Under the pieces are notes generated by a model. It did not search any database. It was not told the origin of the DNA and saw only the letters and a list, made by a program, of their open reading frames with translations. Positions 47,661 to 59,400 of a stretch of DNA of 64,000 nucleotides are shown here, piece after piece (the stretch's first letter is position 1; the number at the start of each line of letters is the position of its first letter). Source of the DNA: Rhytidiadelphus loreus (lineage: Eukaryota > Streptophyta > Bryopsida > Hypnales > Hylocomiaceae). The stretch covers positions 80,183,839 through 80,247,838 of the forward strand of contig OX344761.1 of NCBI GenBank assembly GCA_947034895.1. Reading direction: 5' to 3'. Position numbers and translations under genes: made by a program.

Positions 47661-48131
47661 CAGCTAGGGCATCATGTCGAGACCTTAGAATTGCCGCCGG
47701 AGTTCATCGTCATTTGGAACAAAGACCGTGTCTTGAAACCAAAGAATCCCCTCCTGAAACTTGTATAAGTGGAACCGACAACATATATCTATTAGGGCGT
47801 GCTGAGCTCCATTCTCAAAATATGCCAAGATTGGTTGTAGTGTTGAATCTTCCCTTATTGCCACTCGAACACGCTCTAAAATTTGATCATCGGTCCAAAC
47901 TAGTTCACAAGCTTCCTAGGCTGCCTATTTTAATAAAGGTCTTGATTCTTGTGTCCCCTCCTTAATGACATCAATCCATCTGGAAAGGGCGTCAGCTCGT
48001 CTATTCATTGACCCTCGTCAATGCTAAATAATAAAATAGAATGCGGATAATAATTCGGACCACCAAGCTTGGCGCTGATTAAGTTGTTTAGTAGTAAGAG
48101 AATATTTAAGGTTTTTATGGTCTGAAATCAC

Positions 48132-49613
48132 TCAAATCTCATGTGGCAACCCCTCCAAATAAATCCTCCAATCTTGAAATGCGTGTACAATGCTTAAAAG
48201 TTCCTTGTCATAGATGTCATAATTTTGTTCGGCTGGAGACACTTTTGAACTACGATATGCACATGGGTGCAAATGCCCATCTTCCCCATATTGAGAGAGA
48301 ATCCCCCCATGTTGCAGTGTCAAATGCATCGGTTTCAATAATAAAAGGACGTTGAAAATCCAGATGCATCAACATTGGTACTTGATAAAACCAAACTCAA
48401 AGCTCATTGAAAGAATCATTAGCTTGAGAAGTCCACTGGAATAGTTGATCCTTGCAAGTCAAAGTGGCAAGGGGAACAACAATCTGTGAATAGTCGCATA
48501 TGAATTGACAATAAAAATTACTAAAACCCAAAAATGATTGAACTTCTTTGACATTCTTTGGTACCGACCATTCTTTGATAATTTGCACCTTATCCTCACA
48601 CATTTTTAATCCTTGTGCAGAGACTATCATCCCTAAAAATTCCACTAAACTACGGTGAAATTCACATTTAGAGGATTTTACATAAAGACCATATTTTTGT
48701 AGCCATAGGAAGACATCTCTTACCACTCATTGATGCTCTTTGATATTCTTTGAAAAGATTAAAATATCATTCAAATAAATAATGATAGATATGTCTAAAA
48801 GATCGCCAAAAACGCTCTACATGTGGGCTTGGAATTGTGCTGGGGCATTTGTGAGCCCAAACGGCATTGCCAATTTTTTTCGAATAATTCATAACAAGTC
48901 TTGAAGGTTGTCTTAAATTCATGACCCCGCTCTATCCGTATCCGATGGTAAGCCTGTCGCACATCCAACTTGATAAATATTTTGGCTCCTACCAACTGGT
49001 CTGTGAGTTACGGAATTAAAGGTAACGGATAACAATTTCGAACGGTGACTCTATTAAGATTTTGGTAGTCAATGCAAACCTTGATCGATCCATCTTTCTT
49101 ACGGGCAAATACTATCGGTGTTGAAACCGGAGATTTAAATCTCCGAATCCATCTTTTATCCAAGTTTTCCTCCAAATAATTCCGCAATTCTTCTAATTCC
49201 ATAGGGGGCATAGGTCACAATCCTTTGTTCTTGGGCTCTTGTCCTTCTTTATATTCAATTTTCATGTCGGAAATTCCGTGCTCTAGTAATACATTGGATG
49301 ATTTTTCACTGAAAGACTCATACAAATCATGGTATTCTGTTGGAACAAAATCAAGTCTACCTTTTGTAGTAGCAGAATCAATATTAGTCACTTCAGATAC
49401 AACCAAGGTGTACACTTCCGTGTCCTTTGCCAACAACATGAAAACTATTGACGATACCATGGTGTGTTTTAGAGCTACCATCTTATTTGACTCTCGTTTT
49501 CTAATCGTGAGAACCTTAGGGTTTCTAGGGTGTTGTTCCACCCCCACCTTCCCTAATGATGGCAAGTCAAGTTCCTTCTTTCTGTTGCTTGTCATGCCTT
49601 TGTGGACCCCCAC
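48132..49613 (-). pseudogene. Ty3 reverse transcriptase and RNase H remnant
   Basis: 49215-49613 is the protease-RT linker (VPTEYHDLYESFSEKSSNVL). 49008-49211 gives RT fingers with SPVSTPIVFARKKDGSIKVC and DYQNLN. 48795-48995 has FIKLDVRQAYHRIRI with the first catalytic Asp. Near 48775 the YxDD box reads YLNDILIFS, so one catalytic Asp is replaced by Asn. 48397-48726 covers the thumb (GLYVKSSKCEFHRSLVEFLG). 48132-48338 is RNase H with [15 protein letters not shown]. Several stops interrupt the frame. Confidence 0.85.
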
Positions 49614-49689
49614 CTCTTGCTATAAGCAATTTTAGTGACAATAATTAGAGTCAAAATTAACCTCTTTTCGAGACTAATGAACAGTTGAA

Positions 49690-50512
49690 TCATGACGTAC
49701 AAGCCATGGTGTTCCCAATATACAAGGATACCGTCCCGTATTAGTAATGTCCGCCATGCATGTCTCTTGATGTTTCTCTATTTGCAATTGAATTGTGGCC
49801 TTTTCGGTGATAAGTCCTGAATTTATAACTCGCCCATCGATAACCCGCACTTCCCTCGGCCTCTCCTTTGATCGAATCTCAGCATGGCATTCTTGATCAA
49901 AATTGGGTGAATGAACACCCCTATAGCCTTAGGTAGAGTCCAAAAGCATTGTCGCTGGTACCAAGTTAATTATTGCTTCCACCATCAAATGTGCTTCTGG
50001 GTCAATGGTGGCTCGCAAGTAAGAAGGTCCAGCATATCCATCTACAACCTCCTCAAGGCCACCTGTGGCATCCTCCGATACTTCTAGGGACTCATCAGAG
50101 CCATTTTCAACTTCTTGAGGATCATCCGTCAATTCCTCAAGATTCCTTGATGTTGGGAACTATAGCGCCGCCCTACCTCCAACCTTTCTTACAACCTTCA
50201 ATCAAACCCCGACCCAACACCATCGCCGCTGTCGTTTAAGGCGCTCCCGGGTACTAAGGCCATACTCTCAGTCCTGGGCCTCGCTTTTTCCCGACTCTCC
50301 TTCTTCCTTTCCCAATGCAACTAAAGACAAAGGTTTGGAAGGGTTGGTGGGGCAATTCATGCAAACATGGCCCACTTGTTTGCATCCCCAACCCTTTCCT
50401 TGCTTTTGATAATCAAGACGCTCAGCAGTCGTCTTCGCTAACGTAGTCGTTCTTCAAATAGCATCAATCTCCATGGGAGTCGGTCTTGAAGTTGCTAGAC
50501 TCGCTTGTTGCA
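49690..50512 (-). pseudogene. gag C-terminus and protease remnant
   Basis: From 50512 the frame reads LQQASLATSRPTPMEIDA then a stop. A zinc-knuckle remnant GCKQVGHVCMNCP (about 50400-50350) follows, in which the first cysteine is lost. An acidic linker (50132 onward) leads to MLLDST with a stop where the protease active site LLDSGAT is expected. Further on CILGTPWLVRHD marks the end of the protease. Confidence 0.7.
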
Positions 50513-51904
50513 AAGTCTTGGGTGTTGCTTGTGATCAAACTCCACAAAAATAAGTACCGATGGCTATCTAACGCCTTCCGGACTGTTTACTCCAATCTGG
50601 CTCATATGCTGACAATCTCCACGATGCTTATCCTGGACAGAGTTAAAGATTGGGCAGCTTCGGTTCACACAGGATATATCAACTTTTTGAAAGTTGATAC
50701 TTCTCTCTTCTGGCTGGTAAACTCGGCTATCGAGGTAGCCCTGAACTTACCAAACGAAATCTCAAACATTTACGTAGCGGACATCACTCGATGTTACGAA
50801 ACCATCCCATTACAAGGGAAAGACAACCTTTCTGATGCTATAGCACATATTATTCGGCTTGGTTTCCGATAAGAGCGGTCAAAACATCCTCGTTCCAATC
50901 TTCAGATTTGGATACGAGTTGATACCTTAGGCAATGCTGCACATGCTACCTGGAGTACCAGTAATCCTACTTATGGAAATTTCTTTCCATTATCCGAGGA
51001 TAGACTCATCAGCCTACATATTTGGCTTATGAACCATTGCTACGTGAGCTTGGGGGATTGGGTATGGATACAGGCACTAGGAATTCCAATGGGATTCAAC
51101 TGTTCTCCACTATGGTGTAACTTATACTTGTTATACTATGAGATCCAATTTATACAACGCCTCAACAGATTAGGAATGATACACTATATGAGATGTTTTA
51201 AACACTCATTTCGCTACATTGACGATCTATGCTGGATCAACAATGACTTGGCACATCAATTTTTGGACCCCAACCAGGAACGGACATCTGACAATCCTCT
51301 TTGGATCTACCCATTGGATGTGTTAGAAATCAAATGTGAGATCACTAGTGTCGCAAAAGATGACCCTTTCAAAGGCATCTGCGCACACTTCATGAATCTG
51401 GATTTTGACATAAGGGACGATAACTCAGGCCGATATCGAACTACCAAGTTTGATAAACGACGCAATCTCCCATTCAAGTATTCCCAATATATACAGTTCA
51501 AATCGAATAGACCGATTCGACAATCCTACAGTATAGCGATTTCCCAATCGGTTCCTATTCTATACCTATCCAGTGATGTCGATGTAGCACACCACAAACT
51601 GGAAATCTTGATCTCGACGTTGCAAAGTAACGGATTCCAACGATACAAACTCACCAACAACATCATCAAATTTCTACGGGAAAACATCTTCCCGGGATTA
51701 AAATTTGATCTACCATTACTGCTTCAGAGACTCAGGTACTCCGAGTCCTTTTCACCTACCTTTTGGAAAAAGAAAATAAGTATGTGCAGTACTTGGTGTG
51801 CTCCTCAGAAGAGGGTACACCAAGTACTTCTTCTGAGAGTAGCCACACCAAGGGTGGTGGTGGGTGTTTTTTTTCTTTTTTTCTTTTTTAGATTTAACTT
51901 CTAA
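50486..51904 (+). pseudogene. Reverse transcriptase of non-LTR / Penelope-like type, one in-frame stop
   Basis: A single frame is open from 50486 to 51904 except for one TAA at 50870-50872. Real similarity probably starts near 50515 with VIKLHKNKYRWLSNAF, the first finger motif of this RT class. Motif A is YVADITRCYETIPL with the catalytic Asp. Motif B is GIPMGFNCSPLWCNLYLLYY. Motif C is FRYIDDLCWIN with both catalytic Asp residues intact. After it comes FDKRRNLPFKYSQYIQFKSN and SQSVPILYLSSDV, the order seen in thumb regions of Penelope-like and related RTs. No GIY-YIG, REP or APE nuclease is visible. The N-terminus is missing, and the last 40 codons look non-coding. It is unrelated to the Ty3 RT beside it and runs the opposite way. 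Confidence 0.7.
51788..51837 (+). other. Two interleaved complementary stems (possible pseudoknot)
   Basis: AGTACTTGGTGT (51788-51799) is complementary to ACACCAAGTACT (51817-51828). CTCAGAAGA (51804-51812) is complementary to TCTTCTGAG (51829-51837). The order A-B-A'-B' is that of an H-type pseudoknot with 12 and 9 bp stems. It stands just after the conserved part of the reverse transcriptase and 40 bases before a T-rich tract, where a retroelement 3' end would be expected. Confidence 0.6.
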
Positions 51905-53325
51905 ATATCATCCCTAGATTTTAATGATCTACTGCTGTTTTTCCAGAAAGATAATCTAATACCTTATGTATTTCTAGAAGATATATTAGTATTATTTTAT
52001 TACCTCGATCTTTTAAAAGATTTAGTGTTCATGTATTAGCCTTACAACTATCACAATACCTTGCACCCAGTAAAAAATACTGCTGACAAACTGACACAGC
52101 TATTGATAACCCGATCCTCAAATACGATTAGAACGGATTAATACAGAAGCCCTCGGGTATCTTCTCCCATTCTGACAACAGTTCCTTAAAAAATGATATG
52201 ACGGTGATTTCGGAATTAGTGCCTTAATGAACCAAACTACAACCTGAGATGGCTGGTTGGTAACCGAATGTTTTAATGCACTAGCTGTTCGACTTCGGCT
52301 AGCTGTGAACGCACTTACGGCCCGTTTTTGCACTCATAGGGTCTTAGTTGAGACTAAAGCTCTGCTTAAGGAATTTTTTTGAGAATGGTTTGAGTTAAGC
52401 TGAGAGACCAAAATACGTAGTAGACACAAGTTTTACTGTCGATCATGGTGCTCGGTTCACAAAACAGCGGCCAACAGGTGGTGGTTGAATTTGGAAATAA
52501 TAGTTTCTATCTTACAACTTTGCTTATGTTTTTGAGCATACTTGAATAGATTCTCTGGTGAATAACGATAACAAGTTGTGGTTTCTTGTAGACACCTCAT
52601 ATACGTCAAATTGGCAAACTAACGGTTGGCTGGTTGGCATGGATACAGGTGAGGGTGACCACCTCCAGAGGATTTTTTCAAAAAATCTCCAAACTACCGT
52701 AGACTATTGACGAAGGAAGGACCTGTTTTCTTATAGCATTTTTTACAAGAGTTCCAAATCCTCTAAATATGCTACAGAACTATCTTTGCTTGCTAGTTTT
52801 GGTGACACTATATGTGTGATTGTTGCTGTGTTTTCTGTAAAATGCTTAGGGTCCCAGCATACTTTGCATCGATACGTCTGATCACCTCAAAAATAACGGT
52901 AGTTAAGATTTTTTGCGGCCTACAGCCCAAACGTTTTTCTTCGTAATAGCTAGATCTCGAAATACACTTACTGTGATTTTTTCATCGACTTGAGTATATA
53001 GCTCTTAATGCCTCTACAGTCATGAACACGATCCAGTTAAAACATTGATACTTTTACCATGACAATATTCGGAATACAGAACTAGTTCGGATAAGATCCT
53101 TTTCGGTTTCGTTGATACGTTTTTACTTTGCCTATTATTATCGTTTACAAATCCCTCTCTTTGGAATAGGAAGCTGATCTTTTAGTTGAAAAACTATAGC
53201 AATTCCTGATCCCTAATAAGAGTAAGATTTTTGAAAGGGAGATAGAATCTACCCTGACTCTAACAGGGAAGTATCAAAAAAACCTTTTTTCTATACTTGC
53301 ACTGTATGGTTGTTGCAAATGAATC
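51905..53325. other. Non-coding DNA downstream of the reverse transcriptase
   Basis: Composition is more balanced than typical intergenic DNA of the window, so part of it may belong to the same retroelement. No open frame of note, no LTR matching the Ty3 element and no second copy of the pseudoknot sequence was found. Confidence 0.35.
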
Positions 53326-53329
53326 ATTG

Positions 53330-53810
53330 ATAGAGTTTTGGAGGGTTCATTTTTTTGTAATGATTGCAAAAGTGTTGTGAACGAGGATTTGAAGTCTTTC
53401 AATCTTCTCTTCACATGTCAAAACAAAAAAATTGGTTACAAAAAAAAAAGAGATTAAAGGGCATAACATGTATAACCCCAATCAATTTATAACTTCTCAA
53501 AATTTGCTCTACATTTTTTTTAAATGAATTTCTAATGTGATTTTTTCTTCAAGTTTTAGTGTATTTGAGGCTCATTTCTAAGAACTCTCAGCATTAGATG
53601 ATCAAGATTTACAATGGACACCATTGTATAAAACCTTAAATAAAAAAATCATAATAATTTATTTTCAATATTGGATTTTTGATGCTAAAACTAGACTTCA
53701 AAAAGAAAATTTTGAAAACTACATACTATTAAAAATAGTAACACGATAAGGTTTTATTTAACTTCAAAGTATTGTCAACACCAAAATTTGGTGACTCAGG
53801 CATTTAGGAG
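53330..53810. mobile_element. Partial TIR element, inverted relative of the CRLK intron copy
   Basis: The right end CATTTAGGAG is followed by TTAA (53811-53814). Read on the minus strand it matches 7304 onward (CTCCTAAATGCCTGAGTCAC, then TTTGAAGTTAAATAAAACCT). ATTTGAAGTCTTTCAATC at 53391-53408 matches the complement of 7665-7685. The other end could not be found near 53330, so it is truncated or internally deleted. Confidence 0.55.
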
Positions 53811-53814
53811 TTAA

Positions 53815-54402
53815 GTAGGCAACTTTTAGGCACTCCGACATGCAATTTCTAGACAATGAATAGTTTCATATTCTTGTTTCTTTCTTATTGTTGCTTGGAT
53901 GAAAGTCATCCTAATTTGTGGAGATACTTTATCAAGTTCTTGTTCTGTCTATTGGTTGGATTTGGTGTTACTAGAGTACATACTTTTCTAAAATTACAAA
54001 TGTGGAAGTATATCAAGTGGTTGACCAAGCCAAAATTGCATTGACTCTAGTTAAAAATTGGATTTGCAAAAAGGAGGTTATAAATGTAAAGAACATATAA
54101 ATTTCAAAAAGTCCCCATGCCAAGAGAACCTCCTTTCAAATCCATTTCAACAAGTTTTACTCCAAAAATGATAATATTTTGCTTGTAATTGAATTTTGAA
54201 GGAATAGTAAAATTTCTCTTTCAAAATTCATAAAAAATAAAATTGAGATAGCATTGGTGAATCTAACTATATGGATGGAATCTAAAATTCAAAATCTACA
54301 ACTTTCATTTGTACATCAATTCCAAAACATTCTTCCAAATAGTACTTTATAATGATTTTTCCCAAATCGTACATTCTGGGGAAGACTTTGGACGTTTAGG
54401 GG
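53815..54402. mobile_element. Possible further TIR element, right end only
   Basis: GGACGTTTAGGGG (to 54402) followed by TTAA (54403-54406) is a good terminus of the TTAA family. The matching left end was not found; the element may begin anywhere between 53815 and 54050. The DNA inside is AT-rich and non-coding. Confidence 0.4.
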
Positions 54403-54857
54403 TTAAGCCGGCTCGTTGGTAACTTACTAAGTACGGAGTAGTATTTAGGTCACACTCTCCATCATCATCACATGCATCCCCGTCTGCCATATCCTTCTCT
54501 CCCATTTTCTTATTCTTTTGGCTATGGTCGCATTTTTCGAGATCGACGTCACGTTCCTCGTAGCTTTCTGCAGTGTGTTCACGCCACCGTGTCGCTTTGA
54601 AAAGCAAAAGTAATTCTTACTGCCAATCACGAAACACGGTGCCATTGGTTTATGATTCCGTGAAGGAATGTTGGCGATGAGGAGTGTTGTGAATGTGACA
54701 CAATAGATGGAATATGCATTTTAGCAAAAGTGCAGGTGGCGGTGGCATCACGCGACTCGGTGCAGACGGACGACTCATGTTCAGTCACGTTGAATTGCGA
54801 GCCACGCCGTCGAAGCGCAGTTTCAGTTCGAATGCCACTGATACCTTTGATCAGTCA

Positions 54858-55681
54858 GCTGCTAGGCTAAGGAATAACCTTCATCGTTTCGTCCACAAGA
54901 ACACGCTTAGCCGCAGTTGCTGCTGTTGCGCTCTGTTTTTTTGAAGAAGCGCAAGCAAGCAAGAATTCGGGATTTTTCCTGTTCAGGTTTGAGTATATTT
55001 CCGTGATTTCGTAGGTTTCTCTTTCCCTAGAATTTGGATTTAAGGCGCTTAATCGAATTAGTTTTCTGACTTTTGGTGTAGTTGTCAAGCTACAGTGAGC
55101 GGGAACTTGGGAAAGGAGCTTTTGTGGATCGAGTACTGCTTAGGTGCAAGCACGCGCTTGCGAGTGTTTTGAATTAGGCGTTCGTTTCCTGCAAGAGAGA
55201 TTGAATTGGTGTATCCCTATCATCTGGATTTCAGACGCTTACTCGAATTCGTTTTCTGTCTTTTTGCGTAGTTGGCAAGCTATAGGGAACGTGAATGTGA
55301 GAAAGAAAGCTTTTGTGTTTTGAATAAGACGTTCGGTTCCTGCTAGAGAGATTGGATTGGTGTAGTTATTCGTTGGTAGGCTAAGTAATAACCGTCTCGG
55401 TTTTGTCCCGCTAGAGCACGCTTAGCCGCAGCTGCTGCTTTTTTTTTTGAAGAAGTGCAAGCATGATTTCGGGAGTCTCTCTGTTCAGATTTGAACACAT
55501 TTCCGTGATTTCGTAGGTTTCTCTTTCCCTTGCATTTGGATTTCAGGCGCTTACTCCAATTTATATTTTCTGACTTTTGGTGTAGTTGGCAAGCTATAGG
55601 GAACTGGAACCGTGAGAACGGAAGCTTTTGTGTTTTGAATTAGACGTTCGTTTCCTGCAAGAGAGATTGGATTGGTGTACT
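54858..55681 (+). repeat. Triplicated leader segment upstream of the Mpv17 gene
   Basis: Unit A (54858-55213) and unit C (55370-55681) both run from TAGGCTAAG-AATAACC through CACGCTTAGCCGCAG, TTTCCGTGATTTCGTAGGTT and CTTTTGGTGTAGTTG to GAGAGATTG-ATTGGTGTA. Unit B (55214-55369) holds only the second half. The units are about 310-355 bp. The whole is GC-richer than its flanks and lies where the promoter or a leader exon of the next gene is expected, so it may carry repeated regulatory DNA. Confidence 0.75.
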
Positions 55682-55689
55682 TATTAGCT

Positions 55690-56481
55690 TCAGTTAGTTT
55701 ACTTAACCCCAGAGGGTTTTAAATGGCTTCTGTGTCTTTGATGATCAGTTTGTGCTTCTTTTGACCTATTTGTGACGCATTAACTCTGCAAGGACGAGAC
55801 CTATCACCTAGGTACTTTGCCAAATATGGTCCGATCTATGGACCTCAGCGTTCTTCCAAGGTGATAGAGCAAGAGGCCTCCCGTCGTGGATAATAACCGT
55901 AAACGGTGTCCCTTGAAATTCCCAATGAAATTTCCTTCATTGCCTCCTTGAAATTCTCATTTCGCTTACTACTATCATGTTACTGGCGTCACTTCAACTA
56001 CCTGGTTGAAAAATGTAGCTTATATAGTCGTCGTGAGAGGAGCTTCTTCGGAAAATAATTGATGAGAACCGGTTCTTCTGTTGTAGTTAAAATTTGCCTT
56101 TGCTTTGTTCAATGTTTTTCTTAAGAAAGTTTTATTTCGCATATCAATACTGTATAGCACCACAGCGAGGCTGTTGGGGTGCAAGTACAAACTTGGAGGC
56201 AGTACTTTGCTTAAAATTAGTGTCCTTATTTGTGAAGCTCAAATAGATTTTCTGTTTTACCCTGTTAAGAATTTATCATGGCCTTGAAGTACTCTGGTGC
56301 AGTTCCCCAGCAATTGTTTTTGTGACGCAGGTTTTGGTTGGTTGTGCAGAATCAGGGTCATACCTCAGGTGTTAGGGTAGCCTCCTCTCTTCTGCAGCAG
56401 GTAGAGGAAATTTAAGTCTAATTTAACCCGACAAAGTTCGTATTCAAGTTTTTTTACGACAACGACAGCAAGAACTTCGAG
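55690..56481 (+). promoter_or_regulatory. Leader region of the Mpv17-like gene
   Basis: This stretch separates the repeated segment from the first proposed start codon. It contains several short open frames without recognisable content. The transcription start and possible leader introns cannot be placed. Confidence 0.35.
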
Positions 56482-59400
56482 ATGACCAGTCTCCTTCTCC
56501 ATTTGGGTGGGAGCTTGCGCCTCGAACAGGGTCCTCGTTCTGCGCTCGAGGTACTTCTGCCTTTCCTCTGTAGGGACAGTGTCAGATGTGAGTAGACACG
56601 TGATGACCTAAATACTCTTTGAGTAGATGTCTCTTTGGATTATTAAATGTATAATGATCTTGAATGTGGATATGTTTGAAGGTCATATGCTCGACGTCTT
56701 CCAGCTCCGTTGCTTACAGAAAAACACAACTAGTAGGTAAGAAAATTAAACTGTGCGCCGTAAGAGCCAGTTCAGGAGAGAACTTTGAACGCGGATTCGG
56801 AAGAGGGCAGTCCGTCTGCAAGTATGAAAGACGTCAGAATGAGCGAGACATTGCCCGATCGAGCAGTGCAAGAAATGAGGCGAGCGAGATTGACCAGGTA
56901 GAGAGGTTAGCTGCAGTCGGAGGCGATGGTGGCATTGGAGTTGGGACTGGTGATAGTGGTGGGAGTGGTGACAGTGAAGGCGGAGATGGAAACAAACCCT
57001 GGGTGCCTGCCGCTGGACTTTGGTCCAGGTCTTGCCTCTATCCCTGATCCGGATAACTGTTACTCCTAAAACTCTTGCGTCTACTTCCCTCGACAACCGA
57101 ATGTTTTTTCAACAATGAATTTTGATAGAATGGTGTCCTCTGACTTTGATACTTAGCAGAACTAGTTTCTCTTAACCCCTAAAGGACAAAGGCCTTTTTT
57201 TTTTGTCAAAAATCACTCAAAACTGCCATTTCTACAACAAAGAGTTAAAAAAATTGAAATTGTTTTTTTTCCCACATCTAACCGTAGGATCTTACACCTT
57301 ACTAGTATGAGAATGTGTGGAAAAAATTTCAGAATTTTTCACCGTACAGATTGCAAGATATCTGCGTTTAAAGTGAAAAATACAAGTTTTTCAGCACATT
57401 ACGGGACTAGATTATTTGACTTTGAACATTTTTAACTTATATTTTTTGTACTACAGAGTTTTGAGCTTTAAATCATTTTAGTGGAGAATTGAGTTGAGAG
57501 TCTAGGTAAAAAAAAGGTTTTCAAAAAAATTTAATTTTCATTCTTTAAAGAATTGTAGAATAGAAGTAGATACGAGATTGAATGGAAATCTATTTTATTA
57601 ATATATCTAAGATAGAATTAAAATGTACTAATCCCCACAGTGAGATTGTTCTAGCAAGCAAACTAAACCATGTCAAACTTTTTTTTTTGAAAAATTGTCA
57701 AAATTGCATTCAGAAATGAATCCTACAAGTTATTTTTTCATGAAATGCTGTAATTGCCCGAAAAACAAGATTGTCCATAACTTTCTCATAAAAAATCCAA
57801 ATGAAATGAATCAAAGCTTTCCAGATAGACAAAAATATAATCTATGAGGAAAAAAAATTTAGGAAAAAAAATTCAAATTTTGCAATTTTTTTTTGCTGCC
57901 CGATCTCCCTTGTTTTGAGCTATATGGACATAACTTTTATTCCTGGGCACCAATTGGAAAAAAAATTATATTCCCACAAAGGTAATCAATTTTTCCATCT
58001 TCAAAAAAAGTTTCAAAAAATCAGGAGAAAAATTCTGCCCGTTAAGTACCTGCCCGAAATCCATTTGTCCCCGGAAGGGACACTTGGTCCTTTAGGGGTT
58101 AATATTGACTTCTGGTATTGTATCTGTCACAGAGCTTTGGAGAAAATATTAAAGGTCTATGTGGATGCCGCAGATACTCGGAGCTTCTGGATCGACATCC
58201 ATTAATTGTGAAGAGTCTCACCGCAGGGCTTTTGAATGCTCTTGCTGACTTCATTTGTCAGGTATTTTACAAGAGTATAGAAGAAGAGAGGGTTCTATTT
58301 CTTTGTGAGGTGCAGTGTTGAATGGGCTTGAATCGTGAGGATTGTTCGGGTCCTCATACTCGAAGGTGTGATTAGCTGGTACTGTATATTAGGTGTTAAG
58401 GCGGTACCGGACCAACCTCGATATTTGAAATTCTGTTAGTCAGTCGATTGTGTCCGGGAAATATGCTAATGATCTCTCAAGAAAGGAACTTTTTCTCGTT
58501 CTCCCCTTACTTGTAAACATGAATGCAAAAGAGATAGTGTGTGTGAGGTCGGAGTGTCTAATGGTTGAGTCGTTTTCAATTTGTAGGTCTTGGTTGAAAG
58601 GGGAAACGTTTTTGATTTGAGGCGCCTGGTTTCCTTCGTGGCTATCGGTGTCTTCATGAGTGGACCCGGTTTGCACTACTGGTATGCATTGGAGATTGTT
58701 TATTCCTTTCTCGTGAAATTTTTGCGTTTGCAGTCTTGGAGACCAAAATCTTCACATCCGATTGAAGCAGCAAATTGTATGGCCTTCTTATTATTAACTA
58801 GATGCAACCCTTCGGATCTTGGGGGTCGTGTTTTTTTGTCTCGTTTGTTAGAAGAATCGCATTTGTGTCTTGGATATGGATTTGCAAAGATTCTTCCTCG
58901 TAAATTCATCAAAAAATGTGTCTAGCTAAGTCATTCTGTTTGCACGTGCAGGTATGGGATGCTGACGAAATTTATCAGTGTTCCAGGGATGGGCGGTGTT
59001 TTCCTCCGTACTGCAGCCGATCAGGTCTAGTAGCCAAGATAGCACCTTTAGAGCACTTTTCTGAGTTGTTTCATACACTTTCCTTCCTTCCTTCATCTCT
59101 TTGGGTGTAGGTTTCAATCCTACTGTATGTAGAGTATTCCTCGCGTATTATGAATGAATTCTGTTTTTGCTTAAGGTTTTTTCCCTCGAGGCTGTTTGGT
59201 CTTGGCACTGAGCAGAGCTACAAGGAACTGACATTGAACATGTTTGGCATTGCAGCTGGTATTCACTCCTCTTGGTGTTATTGGCTTCTTTGTCGTTCTT
59301 CTCAACCTTGAAGGTCGCCAAGCTGAACTTGCTGACAAGCTTCAGAAGGTGACTTCCACCTTCATTGTACTTCGTTTTGCTGGAGATTCTTTCCAAGAGT

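Larger units (their letters stand above)
46397..50512 (-). mobile_element. Degenerate Ty3/gypsy chromovirus, 5'-truncated
   Basis: Reading on the minus strand from 50512 down: end of gag with a damaged zinc knuckle, protease, reverse transcriptase, RNase H, integrase and a chromodomain, then a polypurine tract and LTR. This domain order (integrase last, chromodomain at the C-terminus) defines chromoviruses. Motifs such as RIHDMFHISLLEKY and SSKCEFHRSLVEFLGMIVS, and a gag motif TPMEIDA, resemble the Tcn1/Tf-type elements of fungi, which are also reported from mosses, more than the usual angiosperm clades. Many stops and frameshifts make it inactive. The 5' LTR and most of gag are absent. Confidence 0.85.

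Noticed and set aside
57915..58205. 96-codon open frame overlapping the TIR element and an Mpv17 exon
   Set aside because: Most of it lies inside the transposon and it runs through the real exon in the wrong frame.
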